From: Thalassovita taeanensis
GTDB taxonomy: Bacteria > Pseudomonadota > Alphaproteobacteria > Rhodobacterales > Rhodobacteraceae
Direction: 5' to 3'
Assembly (NCBI RefSeq): GCF_900110775.1
Contig: NZ_FOEP01000003.1
Span: forward strand, 1-64,000
DNA length: 64,000 bases
Position numbers and translations under genes: made by a program. Each line of letters begins with the position of its first letter. The first letter of the stretch is position 1. Shown one piece after another: positions 8,798-16,799 of the stretch. The notes beneath the pieces are model-generated. The model was given only the letters and a program-made list of their open reading frames with translations. It was not told the origin of the DNA and ran no database searches.

Positions 8798-9286
8798 CTA
8801 ATCCCCGCTTTGCAGGGTTGTCTTGACCCGCCCGCCGATCTGCGCGGTGCCCGTGTCGAGGTTGATGGTCATCTGATCGCCGGTCATGACGTTCTTGCCC
8901 TGTGTCAGCAGCACGTTGCCTTTCAGCAGCACGGTGCCCGCGTCGATGCTGTAGTCGGCGCTGGCGGCCTCGGCTGCGTCAACGCCGCTGACCATGGTCA
9001 CGCCGCCGGTGGCCAGAAGCCGGGTGATCTTTTTGTTGGTTTCGGCATAGACGACCAGCACTTCGGTGGCGGAGAGGATCATTTCGCCCTGCGTGATCAC
9101 GACATTGCCGGTGAAGGTGGCGGTGCCGTCTTCCTGGCTGACGGAAAGGTTGTCAGCCTCGACCTCGACCGGGAGGTTGCTGTCCTGACGTGATTTGCCA
9201 AAGGCCACATCTGCGGCAAGGGCCGGTGTCGTCACGATCACAAGCGCGGCAAGCGCGGAGGCAAGAAGGGGGCGAAAGGCAAGCAC
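8798..9286 (-). CDS. lptA: Periplasmic LPS-bridge protein LptA
   Basis: A 162-residue periplasmic OstA/LptA-fold protein that forms the bridge carrying LPS between LptC and LptD. Residues 1-24 are a signal peptide ending ALA (LLASALAALVIVTTPALA). The mature part has the family core PVEVEADNLSVSQEDGTATF and repeated beta-strand units. The start is GTG at 9286, preceded by AAGGAA seven bases upstream. It sits between lptC and lptB as an expected operon partner. Confidence 0.92.
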   Translation of the reverse strand: MLAFRPLLASALAALVIVTTPALAADVAFGKSRQDSNLPVEVEADNLSVSQEDGTATFTGNVVITQGEMILSATEVLVVYAETNKKITRLLATGGVTMVSGVDAAEAASADYSIDAGTVLLKGNVLLTQGKNVMTGDQMTINLDTGTAQIGGRVKTTLQSGD

Positions 9287-9303
9287 GGGGTAAATTCCTT
9301 GGG

Positions 9304-9900
9304 TTACGGCTGATATACCAGCTTTACACGGTTTGTGAAAAGCAATTGGGCCTCATTCGTATCGCGGTTCGAGGTCAGAAGCATCTTTCCAGCAGATAGT
9401 GTGCCGACAGGTCCTTCGCCAGTGATAGTGCCCATGGTTTCGGCACCGATTTCGCTCATGCTGGTGATAAGTGTGTCGGTGCGCACCACATAGCCGGTCG
9501 AGCTGCTGATGATAACGCCGCCGGTCAGTTCGGCCATTTCGCGTTTGGTGTCCAGTCGGGCGCTTTCGGCGGTGAAGGTGATGCGGGTACCGCTGGTCAG
9601 GTCGATCTTGGCAGAGAGGGTCTGTGCCAGGGCTTTGTTGTTATCAGTGGGGTCGGGGCGGGCCGAGGCGGCGGTGAACGAGATCAGATCACCGTTGGCG
9701 GTTGCGCCGGAAAACTGCGGTTCGGTCACGATCTCGTCGCGGGCACGTTCCTGAAGGTCGATTTGCGAGAAGGGGATCGTGGTGGAGGGATCGCGGCTGC
9801 GCGAGAGCAGGAACAGGGTGGAGAGCAGCACAAGGGCGGCCAGTGGCAGAATTATCTTCAGCCAGGCTACGATCCTTGAATGGAAACGGTCACGCCACAT
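9304..9900 (-). CDS. lptC: LPS export protein LptC
   Basis: A 198-residue bitopic inner-membrane protein that hands LPS from LptBFG to LptA. One membrane segment lies at about residues 14-32 (IILPLAALVLLSTLFLLS), followed by a periplasmic LptC domain containing PQFSGATANGDLISFTA and the later TDTLITSMSEIGAETMG. An in-frame TTG at 9930 would add ten residues. The ATG at 9900 is preferred because AGGA lies five bases before it. The stop is 17 bases before lptA. Confidence 0.87.
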   Translation of the reverse strand: MWRDRFHSRIVAWLKIILPLAALVLLSTLFLLSRSRDPSTTIPFSQIDLQERARDEIVTEPQFSGATANGDLISFTAASARPDPTDNNKALAQTLSAKIDLTSGTRITFTAESARLDTKREMAELTGGVIISSSTGYVVRTDTLITSMSEIGAETMGTITGEGPVGTLSAGKMLLTSNRDTNEAQLLFTNRVKLVYQP

Positions 9901-9948
9901 GGGGGTCCTGTTGTTGGGGGCCGCGGTCAATGGCGCCCGGTTTCGGCA

Positions 9949-10560
9949 TCAATGCGAGAAAATGTCGATTTCGGGCCAACCGGCCAGATCCAGCTTGGCA
10001 CGAGCGGGCAGGAAATCAAAACACGCTTGCGCCAGTTCGGTCCGGCCCTCGCGGTCCAGCATGCGGTCCAGTTCGGCCTTGAGCTTGTGCAGATAAAGCA
10101 CGTCGGAGGCGGCATAGTCGAGCTGCGCCTTGGTCAGAGTGTCCGCGCCCCAATCGCTGGATTGCTGCTGTTTCGAGATATCGACGCTGAGCAGTTCCTG
10201 AAGCAGGAATTTTAGCCCGTGGCGATCAGTATAGGTGCGGATCAGCCGAGAGGCGATTTTGGTGCAATAGACTGGAGCGGTCAGCGCGCCGAAGGCGTTG
10301 TACATTGCGGCGATGTCGAACCGGCCGAAGTGGAACAGTTTCAGCACATCGGGATCTTGCAGCAACCGGCACAGGTTGGGGGCTTCGGCCTGGCCCGGGG
10401 CGACCTGCACCAAATGCGCGTGGCCGTCGCCGCCCGAGAGTTGGACAACACACAATCGGTCGCGGAGCGGGTTCAGGCCCATGGTTTCGCAATCGATGGC
10501 GACGACGGGGCCAAGGTCAAGATCGTCAGGTAGGTCGTTGCGATAGAGGTGATTGGTCAT
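9949..10560 (-). CDS. rnd: Ribonuclease D, short alphaproteobacterial form
   Basis: A 203-residue 3'-5' exonuclease of the DEDDy family, acting on structured RNA 3' ends such as tRNA precursors. Exo I is AIDCETMGLNP (Asp23, Glu25), Exo II is in LKLFHFGRFDIAAM, and Exo III is LDYAASDVLYLHKL with the Tyr and Asp of the DEDDy type. The HRDC domains of E. coli RNase D are missing, which is normal for short alphaproteobacterial members. It lies just upstream of lptC on the same strand and may share its transcript. Confidence 0.88.
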   Translation of the reverse strand: MTNHLYRNDLPDDLDLGPVVAIDCETMGLNPLRDRLCVVQLSGGDGHAHLVQVAPGQAEAPNLCRLLQDPDVLKLFHFGRFDIAAMYNAFGALTAPVYCTKIASRLIRTYTDRHGLKFLLQELLSVDISKQQQSSDWGADTLTKAQLDYAASDVLYLHKLKAELDRMLDREGRTELAQACFDFLPARAKLDLAGWPEIDIFSH

Positions 10561-10727
10561 TCCCGGCCCCGGTTTGGAGAGAATGGCGCCCAGAAAAGGT
10601 TATCCGCTCCCAAGCTTCGTTTGCGTATGCCTAGCAATACGCTTCGGGGGTTTCAACGGCGTATCGCGCGGCGCGCTGTGTTGTGCGGTCTGTGCCCCGC
10701 CTTGCTGTTGCTTTTCGAGGGCTGTGC

Positions 10728-11876
10728 TTATTTGAAGACGTCGCGGGCGATGATGTGTTTCATCACCTCGACCGCGCCGCCGGCGATCCGCGATATCCGC
10801 GCGTCCACAAAGGCGCGGGCGATGGGGTATTCGGTCATATAGCCGTAGCCGCCGAAAAACTGCAGGCACTGGTCCACCACTTTGCCCTGCAATTCGCAGG
10901 TCACCAGTTTCAGCCGGGCGGCATCGAGCGGGTCAAGCGCATCGAGCATGAACTGTTCCACCGCCCAATCGGTGAAAACCCGCGCTGCGGTGATTTCGGC
11001 ATCAAGCTGCGCCAGCACGAACTGGGTGTTCTGGAAATCGGCGATGGTGCCGCCAAAGGCGCGGCGCTCTTTGGTGTATTCGATGGTGTTACGCAGGCTT
11101 GCCTCGGCCACTGCGACGCTGCGCACGGCCTGGCTCATCCGTTCGTGTGCGAGCTTGGTCATCAGCATGGCAAAGCCTTGCCCCTCGTCGCCCAGCAGGT
11201 TGGCGGCGGGCACGCGCATGTTGTCGAAGAACAGCTCGGACGTGTCTTGTGCGTGCATCCCGATCTTGTCGAGGTTGCGCCCGCGTTCGAACCCGTCGCA
11301 GGGGACCTCGGCCAGTATCAGGCTGACCCCTGCCGCGCCTTTGCTGGCGTCGGTTTTCACCGCCATGACGATCACATCGCAGGATTGCCCGTTCGAGATA
11401 TAGACCTTTTGGCCGCTGACGACGTAGTCATCGCCGGTGCGCACGGCGCGTGTTGTGATCGCCTTGAGGTCACTGCCGGCGCCCGGTTCGGTCATGGCAA
11501 TCGCGCCGACCAGTTCACCGCGGGCCATGCGGGGCAGTATCCGGCGTTTCATCGCTTCGCTGCCCCAGGCCAGAATATAGGGCGCCACCATTTCCGACTG
11601 AATCATGAACCCTGCCGCCGGGCCGCTGACGCCCGCGCGCCACATCTCTTCGATCAGAACGGCGTTGAAGGTCCAGTCGGTGCCGCCGCCGCCGTATTCT
11701 TCGGGCATATTGGTGCAAAGCAGGCCCAATGCGCCCGCCTTGCGCCAGAGGGCGCGGGGGACGATGCCGTCACGTTCCCACTGATCGTGGAAGGGGGCGA
11801 TCTCGTCTTCGATAAAGCGGCGCACGGTTTCGCGGAACATGTCGTGGGTGGCGTCAAACAGGGTGCGGCGCGTCAT
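10728..11876 (-). CDS. Acyl-CoA dehydrogenase
   Basis: A 382-residue FAD enzyme introducing the alpha-beta double bond into an acyl-CoA and passing electrons to ETF. Visible motifs are AIAMTEPGAGSDLKAI for FAD/substrate binding, GQKVYISNG, and QCLQFFGGYGYMTEYPIAR. The likely catalytic Glu is in LAHERMSQA (helix G position, as in the isovaleryl/long-chain subgroup); the C-terminal position used by medium-chain enzymes reads GGAVEVMK. It is a close paralogue of the enzyme at 38145-39302. No convincing ribosome-binding site precedes its ATG. It starts the catabolic island and is divergent from the next SDR. Confidence 0.9.
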   Translation of the reverse strand: MTRRTLFDATHDMFRETVRRFIEDEIAPFHDQWERDGIVPRALWRKAGALGLLCTNMPEEYGGGGTDWTFNAVLIEEMWRAGVSGPAAGFMIQSEMVAPYILAWGSEAMKRRILPRMARGELVGAIAMTEPGAGSDLKAITTRAVRTGDDYVVSGQKVYISNGQSCDVIVMAVKTDASKGAAGVSLILAEVPCDGFERGRNLDKIGMHAQDTSELFFDNMRVPAANLLGDEGQGFAMLMTKLAHERMSQAVRSVAVAEASLRNTIEYTKERRAFGGTIADFQNTQFVLAQLDAEITAARVFTDWAVEQFMLDALDPLDAARLKLVTCELQGKVVDQCLQFFGGYGYMTEYPIARAFVDARISRIAGGAVEVMKHIIARDVFK

Positions 11877-11979
11877 CTGGGAGGTCCGATCTGTGGTGAT
11901 GAATTAGTTGTTAGCTTGTGTATCATACACTATAATTCAAAAGTAGATAGAAATTTGCGCACCTGTCGGAGGATTGGAT

Positions 11980-12840
11980 TTGAACGGATTACCCCCAGCG
12001 CTTGCCGCCGGTTTGGCGATGCTGCCCGATGGAACCTTTGCCGGAAAAACCGTGATGGTGACCGGCGGCGGCACCGGGCTTGGTCTGGCGATGGGGCGCG
12101 AGTTTGCCCGGCTGGGTGGGCGGATTGCCATTGCCAGCCGCAGCGAAGAACACCGCGCCAAGGGGGTCGCGGCGATCAGGGCCGAGGGCGGTATCGCGGA
12201 AGGGATCGCGCTGGATGTGCGCGATGCGGATCAGGTGGCGCTGGCGTTTGATACGGTCGAAGAACGGCTGGGGCCGGTTGAGGTTCTGATCAACAACGCG
12301 GCGGGGAATTTCCCGGTTCGCGCCGAGAAGTTGAGCCCGAATGGCTGGCGCGCGGTGGTGGACATTGTGCTGACGGGGACGTTTCTGTGCAGCAAGGCGT
12401 TTGCCGCACGGCGGGTTGCGCGTGGCGAAAGCGGTGCGATCCTGAATATTCTGGCGACATATGTTGATGGCGGCGCGCCGGGTCATGCCCATAGTGCGGC
12501 GGCCAAGGCGGGGGTGCGCAATCTGACTGAAAGTCTGGCGATTGAGTGGGCACCCGATGGCATTCGAGTGAATGCGCTGGCGCCGGGGCTGTTTCCGCAC
12601 GACGATCATGCCCCCGCGATGCGCAGCCGTCGACCCGATGGATATGAGGCGGAAAAGACCCGCATTCCCGCTGGGCGCGTCGGCAAGACACAGGAGCTGG
12701 GCTGGGCTGCGACGTATCTGTGTTCGCCCTATGCCGCGTTTGTCACCGGGCATATGTTTGTGATTGATGGCGGCGACCGGCTGAACCGGTCGATCCGCAA
12801 CCCTGAGTTTGAGCCGATCCGCGATCAGCTGCCGGATTAA
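11980..12840 (+). CDS. 2,4-dienoyl-CoA reductase-like SDR
   Basis: A 286-residue short-chain dehydrogenase with TGGGTGLGLAMG (NADP-binding) and LINNAAGNFPV. The position of the classical catalytic Tyr reads Ser in HAHSAAAKAGV, with the Lys kept. Replacement of the SDR Tyr by Ser is characteristic of the mammalian-type 2,4-dienoyl-CoA reductases (DECR), which have NNAAGNF in the same place. I therefore infer reduction of dienoyl-CoA intermediates from unsaturated acyl chains. The start is the TTG at 11980, eight bases after GGAGG; the TTG at 11974 is too close. It diverges from the acyl-CoA dehydrogenase and converges on the next SDR. Confidence 0.82.
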   Translation: MNGLPPALAAGLAMLPDGTFAGKTVMVTGGGTGLGLAMGREFARLGGRIAIASRSEEHRAKGVAAIRAEGGIAEGIALDVRDADQVALAFDTVEERLGPVEVLINNAAGNFPVRAEKLSPNGWRAVVDIVLTGTFLCSKAFAARRVARGESGAILNILATYVDGGAPGHAHSAAAKAGVRNLTESLAIEWAPDGIRVNALAPGLFPHDDHAPAMRSRRPDGYEAEKTRIPAGRVGKTQELGWAATYLCSPYAAFVTGHMFVIDGGDRLNRSIRNPEFEPIRDQLPD

Positions 12841-12843
12841 GCC

Positions 12844-13755
12844 CTAGATCGGATCCCATGTGAAGACATCGCCGGAACGATCCAGCGGATAGAACGAGGC
12901 CTTGAGCGCGGGAATGGCGGTGTCGACCACGCTTTGCGGGGTCCAGCCGTCGGCGGTGTGTACGCTGCGAATCGGGCGTGGCTGCGAGAACAGGAAAATC
13001 TCGTTGGCGCGGGTGCCGAAGACCTGACCGTTCACATCTGCGGCCTCGTCTGCCAGCAGGGCCACGGCGAAGGGTGCGATCAGCTCGGGCTTGAGTTTCT
13101 TCAGGCCCTCGACACGCTTTTTCTCTTCGGGGGTGGCGTCGGGGATGGTGCCGACAAGGCGGGTCCAGGCGAAGGGGGCGATGCAGTTCGAGCGCACGTT
13201 GAAACGCTGCATATCCATGGCGATGGATTTCGACAGGCCAACGACGCCCAGCTTGGCGGCCGCATAATTCGCCTGCCCGAAGTTGCCGATCAGCCCGGAT
13301 GTAGAGGACATATGCACAAAGGCGCCATGCCCCTGAGCGCGGAACACGGGGGCGGCGGCGCGCGAGACATAGAAATAGCCGCTGAGGTTGATTTTCAGCA
13401 GGCCGTCGAAGTCTTCTTCGCTCATCTTGTGGAAAATGCCGTCGCGCAGCACGCCGGCGTTGTTGATCACGCCGTCCAGTTGCCCATAGGTCTCGATGGC
13501 GGTTTGAATGATGGCCTGCGCCTGATCCCAGTCGGCGATCGAATGGGTGTCGGCGACGGCTTGACCGCCTGCGGCAATGATCTCATCCACGACGGATTGC
13601 GCTGGGCCGACCTCGCCTCCGGTGCCGTCTTCTTTGGCGCCCAGATCGTTGACCACAACCTTGGCCCCGGCTTTGGCAGCCTCGAGCGCGATGCAGCGGC
13701 CAACGCCGCGCCCTGCACCTGTGACCAGTACAACTTTGTTATCCAGCAATCCCAT
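12844..13755 (-). CDS. SDR oxidoreductase, MFE-2-like 3-hydroxyacyl-CoA dehydrogenase type
   Basis: A 303-residue classical SDR with TGAGRGVGR (NAD binding), VVVNDLGA, VINNAGVLRDG, catalytic Ser in HMSSTSG and the Tyr/Lys pair in NYAAAKLGV. The VVVNDLG and NNAGILRD pattern is that of the dehydrogenase module of peroxisomal multifunctional enzyme 2, so oxidation of (3R)-hydroxyacyl-CoA is likely. It is a paralogue of the SDR at 15732. Both start behind the same leader GGAGAACGG-x-ATG. The stop is three bases from the stop of the convergent DECR-like gene. Confidence 0.82.
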   Translation of the reverse strand: MGLLDNKVVLVTGAGRGVGRCIALEAAKAGAKVVVNDLGAKEDGTGGEVGPAQSVVDEIIAAGGQAVADTHSIADWDQAQAIIQTAIETYGQLDGVINNAGVLRDGIFHKMSEEDFDGLLKINLSGYFYVSRAAAPVFRAQGHGAFVHMSSTSGLIGNFGQANYAAAKLGVVGLSKSIAMDMQRFNVRSNCIAPFAWTRLVGTIPDATPEEKKRVEGLKKLKPELIAPFAVALLADEAADVNGQVFGTRANEIFLFSQPRPIRSVHTADGWTPQSVVDTAIPALKASFYPLDRSGDVFTWDPI

Positions 13756-14079
13756 GCCGTTCTCCCTTGTTTTGAAATGTGATGTGCGTCAGCGGTTGGC
13801 AAGCAATGCGCCCGATATTCACTGTCGGCTTCCCCGTAGGAGATATTGATGGTGATTGGTCATTCTCGTCTTGCATTTTCCCCCCTTGCGCATTGATACT
13901 GAAGCGAACGTTTCACTTTAGTACTATAATATTCGCGATTTCAAGACGCGATGCTTTGGGTGCTTTCAGACGAGGAAATGAGAAGGCAGCGTGGGGTGGG
14001 AAATAAACTGGTAGCGTAGATTACTTTACGCTAGGTTTTTGCATGAGGTGCGGGATATCTTCCGCAGGGAGGGGATACG
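13756..14079 (+). other. Divergent intergenic region with a 7-bp inverted repeat
   Basis: A 324-base gap between divergent genes. It is AT-richer than its surroundings around 13900-13930, which fits promoters in both directions. TAGCGTA (14012-14018) and TACGCTA (14027-14033) form an inverted repeat with an eight-base spacer, 47 bases before the synthetase start. It could be an operator. No coding sequence is supported. Confidence 0.4.
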
Positions 14080-15615
14080 ATGGAATTTGGAATTCGAGAC
14101 TGGTCGAAACGCGAACCGGGGCGGCATGCGTTGGAGTTTACCGATCAGCCAACCGTTACATTTGGTGAACTGGAAGTCATGGCAAACCAGTTTGCGCATC
14201 TGTTTCGGCGCTGTGGGGTTGTGCGCGGCGACCATGTGGCGACGGTTCTGGGCAACGGGCCGCATATCCTTGCGGCGGTTTTGGGAGCGTACCGCGCCGG
14301 GGCGTATTTGACGCCGGTAGCCAACACGTTTTCAGAGCCCGAGATTGCCTATGTCGTTGAAAACTGCGCGGCCAAGGTGGTGATCAGCGACGCGAAATAT
14401 GTCGATCGGGTTGCAAGCCTGAGTGACGCGCCGTCCGGTGCGACGCATCTGTATGCGCTGGGCGAAATCGCGGGGTTTTCTGATCTGCCGTCTGCGCTTG
14501 CCGCCCTGCCGGGCACGCCGATTTCCGATGAATCGCCGGGCGCGTTGATGATGTATTCGTCGGGCACCACGGGCGCGCCGAAGGGGATTTGCCGCCCGTT
14601 GCCCACCGCCGAACAGGTCGGCGACGGGGCGCCGCCCTATGCACGCGACCTGATCGAGATTTTCCACTATGAGGCCGACACGCGTTATCTGTCGCCCGCT
14701 CCGCTGTATCACGCGGCGCCGCTGCGCTGGACGCTGGGCGTTCTGACCGCAGGCGGCACAGCGGTGATCATGAAGAAGTTCGACGCCGAAGAGGCGCTTG
14801 GGCTGATCCAATCCGAAAACATCACGGTGTCGCAATGGGTGCCGACGATGTTCAAGCGAATGCTTGATCTGCCGCAGGAGGTGAGGGAGGCCTATCATGC
14901 GCCCGCGCATAAAAAGGCAGTCCATGCCGCCGCGCCCTGTTCGGTCGAAATCAAGCGGGCGATGATTGATTGGTGGGGGCCGATCCTTGAGGAATATTAC
15001 GCCGGGACCGAAAGCGTTGGGTTGACCAAGCTGGACACTGCCGAATGGCTGCAAAAGCCAGGGTCGGTTGGCAAGGCGTACAAGGGCGTGATCCGTATTC
15101 TGTCGCCCGAGTATGAAGAGTTGGGCGCGAATGAAACCGGCATGGTGTATTTCAGCGGCACGACGAAGTTTTCGTATTTCAACGAGCCGGAAAAGACGGC
15201 GGCCAGAACCAGCCCGCAAGGGTTTCAGACGCTGGGCGAGATCGGGCGGATCGACGAGGATGGATATCTTTTCCTGTCCGACCGGCAGGACGATACGATC
15301 AACTCGGGCGGGGTGAATATCTATCCTATGGAGATCGAGCAGGCGTTGGAAGAACACCCCGATGTTGCCGATTGCGGCGTCGTGGGATTTCCCGACGAGG
15401 ATTTTGGCGAACGGCCGGTGGCCTTTGTGGTGCTGCGGTCGGGCGTGGCCGACAAGGTCAGCGCAACCGATGCGGTCAAGGCATTTTGCGCGACCCGGTT
15501 GGGGCGGGTAAAGCAACCGCGGGAGTTCCATGTTCTGGACGAGCTGCCGCGTTCGGCTGCGGGCAAGTTGTTGCGGCGCGAGCTGCGCAATGCGGTGCAG
15601 GCGTCGGGCCAATAA
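14080..15615 (+). CDS. AMP-forming acyl-CoA synthetase
   Basis: A 511-residue member of the ANL superfamily that activates a carboxylic acid to acyl-CoA through an acyl-adenylate. Motifs run in order: P-loop MMYSSGTTGAPKGI near residue 155, YYAGTES, the hinge region SDRQDDTINSGGVNIYPME, and the C-terminal catalytic Lys in RSAAGKLLRREL. GGGAGGGG lies just before the ATG. A strong hairpin terminator follows 60 bases after the stop. It shares the MEYYAGTES-type motif with the synthetase at 31785 and is one of four in the island. Substrate unknown. Confidence 0.9.
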   Translation: MEFGIRDWSKREPGRHALEFTDQPTVTFGELEVMANQFAHLFRRCGVVRGDHVATVLGNGPHILAAVLGAYRAGAYLTPVANTFSEPEIAYVVENCAAKVVISDAKYVDRVASLSDAPSGATHLYALGEIAGFSDLPSALAALPGTPISDESPGALMMYSSGTTGAPKGICRPLPTAEQVGDGAPPYARDLIEIFHYEADTRYLSPAPLYHAAPLRWTLGVLTAGGTAVIMKKFDAEEALGLIQSENITVSQWVPTMFKRMLDLPQEVREAYHAPAHKKAVHAAAPCSVEIKRAMIDWWGPILEEYYAGTESVGLTKLDTAEWLQKPGSVGKAYKGVIRILSPEYEELGANETGMVYFSGTTKFSYFNEPEKTAARTSPQGFQTLGEIGRIDEDGYLFLSDRQDDTINSGGVNIYPMEIEQALEEHPDVADCGVVGFPDEDFGERPVAFVVLRSGVADKVSATDAVKAFCATRLGRVKQPREFHVLDELPRSAAGKLLRRELRNAVQASGQ

Positions 15616-15674
15616 CGGCTGGCTGTCGCGTCGCGCCTCGGGGTGATTTTCCCGGATCGGTTTACGGACAAAAG

Positions 15675-15708
15675 AAAGGCCCGGAGCGGTGATGCTCCGG
15701 GCCTTTTG
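15675..15708 (+). terminator. Rho-independent terminator after acyl-CoA synthetase
   Basis: GGCCCGGAGC (15678-15687) and GCTCCGGGCC (15694-15703) form a perfect 10-bp stem with a six-base loop, flanked by AAA and TTTT. It lies between two convergent genes (synthetase ending 15615, SDR ending 15732) and may work in both directions. Confidence 0.88.
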
Positions 15709-15731
15709 GCTGTCGTCGGTGACGCCGTGGT

Positions 15732-16631
15732 CTAGGGATCAAGCCATTCGCCCAAGTTGAGCCCGGCGTTTTTCTTGGAGTTGCCGATGGCCACTTTCAA
15801 GCCTTCGCCGATCTCGTTCGGGTCCAGAGATGCGGGCGCGGTGTCGCCGTGTTGCCAGCTTTCGGCAATGGTGAACCCATAGCCCCACGTCTCAAAAACG
15901 CGGCCGCTGATGTCTTTGGCGTCGGGGCTGGCCAGATAGGTCGCCAGTGCGGCGGTCCAGTCGGGCTTGCGGTTGTTCAGCGCTTCTTCGCTCCATTCAC
16001 GCAGGCCTTCGGTCATGCGGGTGGTAGCGCGAGGGCACAGGGCGTTGACGGTCACGCCGTAGCGTTGCAATTCGCGCGCGGTCACGATCGAGAAGCTGGC
16101 AATGCCTGCTTTGGCGGCGGCATAGTTGGCCTGACCGATGTTGCAATACAGACCCGAATGCGACGAGGTGTTGATGATGCGGGCGTCGGGCTGAGTGCCG
16201 GCCTTGCTTTGGCTGCGCCAGATGTTGGCCGCATGGTGCGAGACGGAAAAGGTTGATTTCAGGTGCACGGTGACGACCGAATCCCATTCCTCTTCGGTCA
16301 TGTTTACCATCATGCGGTCGCGCAGAATGCCGGCGTTGTTGATGACGATATCAAGATTGCCGAAGGTGTCCATCGCCTGTTCGACCATGCCTTTGGCATC
16401 GGTGAAGGACGCGGCATTGCCACCGTTCACAACGGCTTCGCCGCCCATTGCTTTGATTTCATCCACGACATCCTGGGCAGGCGAGGCATCGGTGCCGATG
16501 CCTGCTGCACTTGCGCCCAGATCGTTGACGACAACTTTGGCGCCGTGTTTGGCCAGCATCAGCGCGTGGGCGCGGCCAAGGCCACGACCGGCGCCGGTCA
16601 CAATGGCCACTCGGCCTTCTACGAGTTTCAT
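15732..16631 (-). CDS. SDR oxidoreductase, MFE-2-like
   Basis: A 299-residue classical SDR: TGAGRGLGRAH for NAD binding, VVVNDLGASAAG, VINNAGILRDRMMVNM, catalytic Ser in INTSSHSG and Tyr/Lys in NYAAAKAGI. It is related to the SDR at 12844 and has the signature of MFE-2-type (3R)-hydroxyacyl-CoA dehydrogenases, so a beta-oxidation dehydrogenase step is inferred. AGGAG lies eight bases before the ATG. A long inverted repeat (16696-16722) lies 65-91 bases upstream, in a good operator position. The next gene upstream is a same-strand acyl-CoA synthetase. Confidence 0.82.
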   Translation of the reverse strand: MKLVEGRVAIVTGAGRGLGRAHALMLAKHGAKVVVNDLGASAAGIGTDASPAQDVVDEIKAMGGEAVVNGGNAASFTDAKGMVEQAMDTFGNLDIVINNAGILRDRMMVNMTEEEWDSVVTVHLKSTFSVSHHAANIWRSQSKAGTQPDARIINTSSHSGLYCNIGQANYAAAKAGIASFSIVTARELQRYGVTVNALCPRATTRMTEGLREWSEEALNNRKPDWTAALATYLASPDAKDISGRVFETWGYGFTIAESWQHGDTAPASLDPNEIGEGLKVAIGNSKKNAGLNLGEWLDP

Positions 16632-16695
16632 TCCGTTCTCCTGCTTTGTTCACAATTCCAACTGCCCGGTATTTCGGGCTTGGTGTGCATTATGG

Positions 16696-16722
16696 TGTGC
16701 TTGCATATGATCAGCAAGCACA
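16696..16722 (-). promoter_or_regulatory. Inverted-repeat operator candidate upstream of SDR
   Basis: TGTGCTTGC (16696-16704) and GCAAGCACA (16714-16722) form a perfect 9-bp inverted repeat with spacer ATATGATCA. The core CTTGCATATGATCAGCA (16700-16716) recurs almost unchanged at 18347-18363. Position and symmetry suit a dimeric MarR/TetR/GntR-type regulator. Confidence 0.55.
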
Positions 16723-16799
16723 AGTGGCGCGCCGTGGAAATATTTGCCAGCGCTTGGTGGAAATCCCCGGCGTGTGTTTTGCCGTAAGTGCGCCGGGTG

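Noticed and set aside
10624-10842. Plus-strand frame with a lipoprotein-like signal (CGLCPALLLLFEGC)
   Set aside because: It overlaps the C-terminus of the acyl-CoA dehydrogenase gene, has no continuation of its own and no ribosome-binding site.
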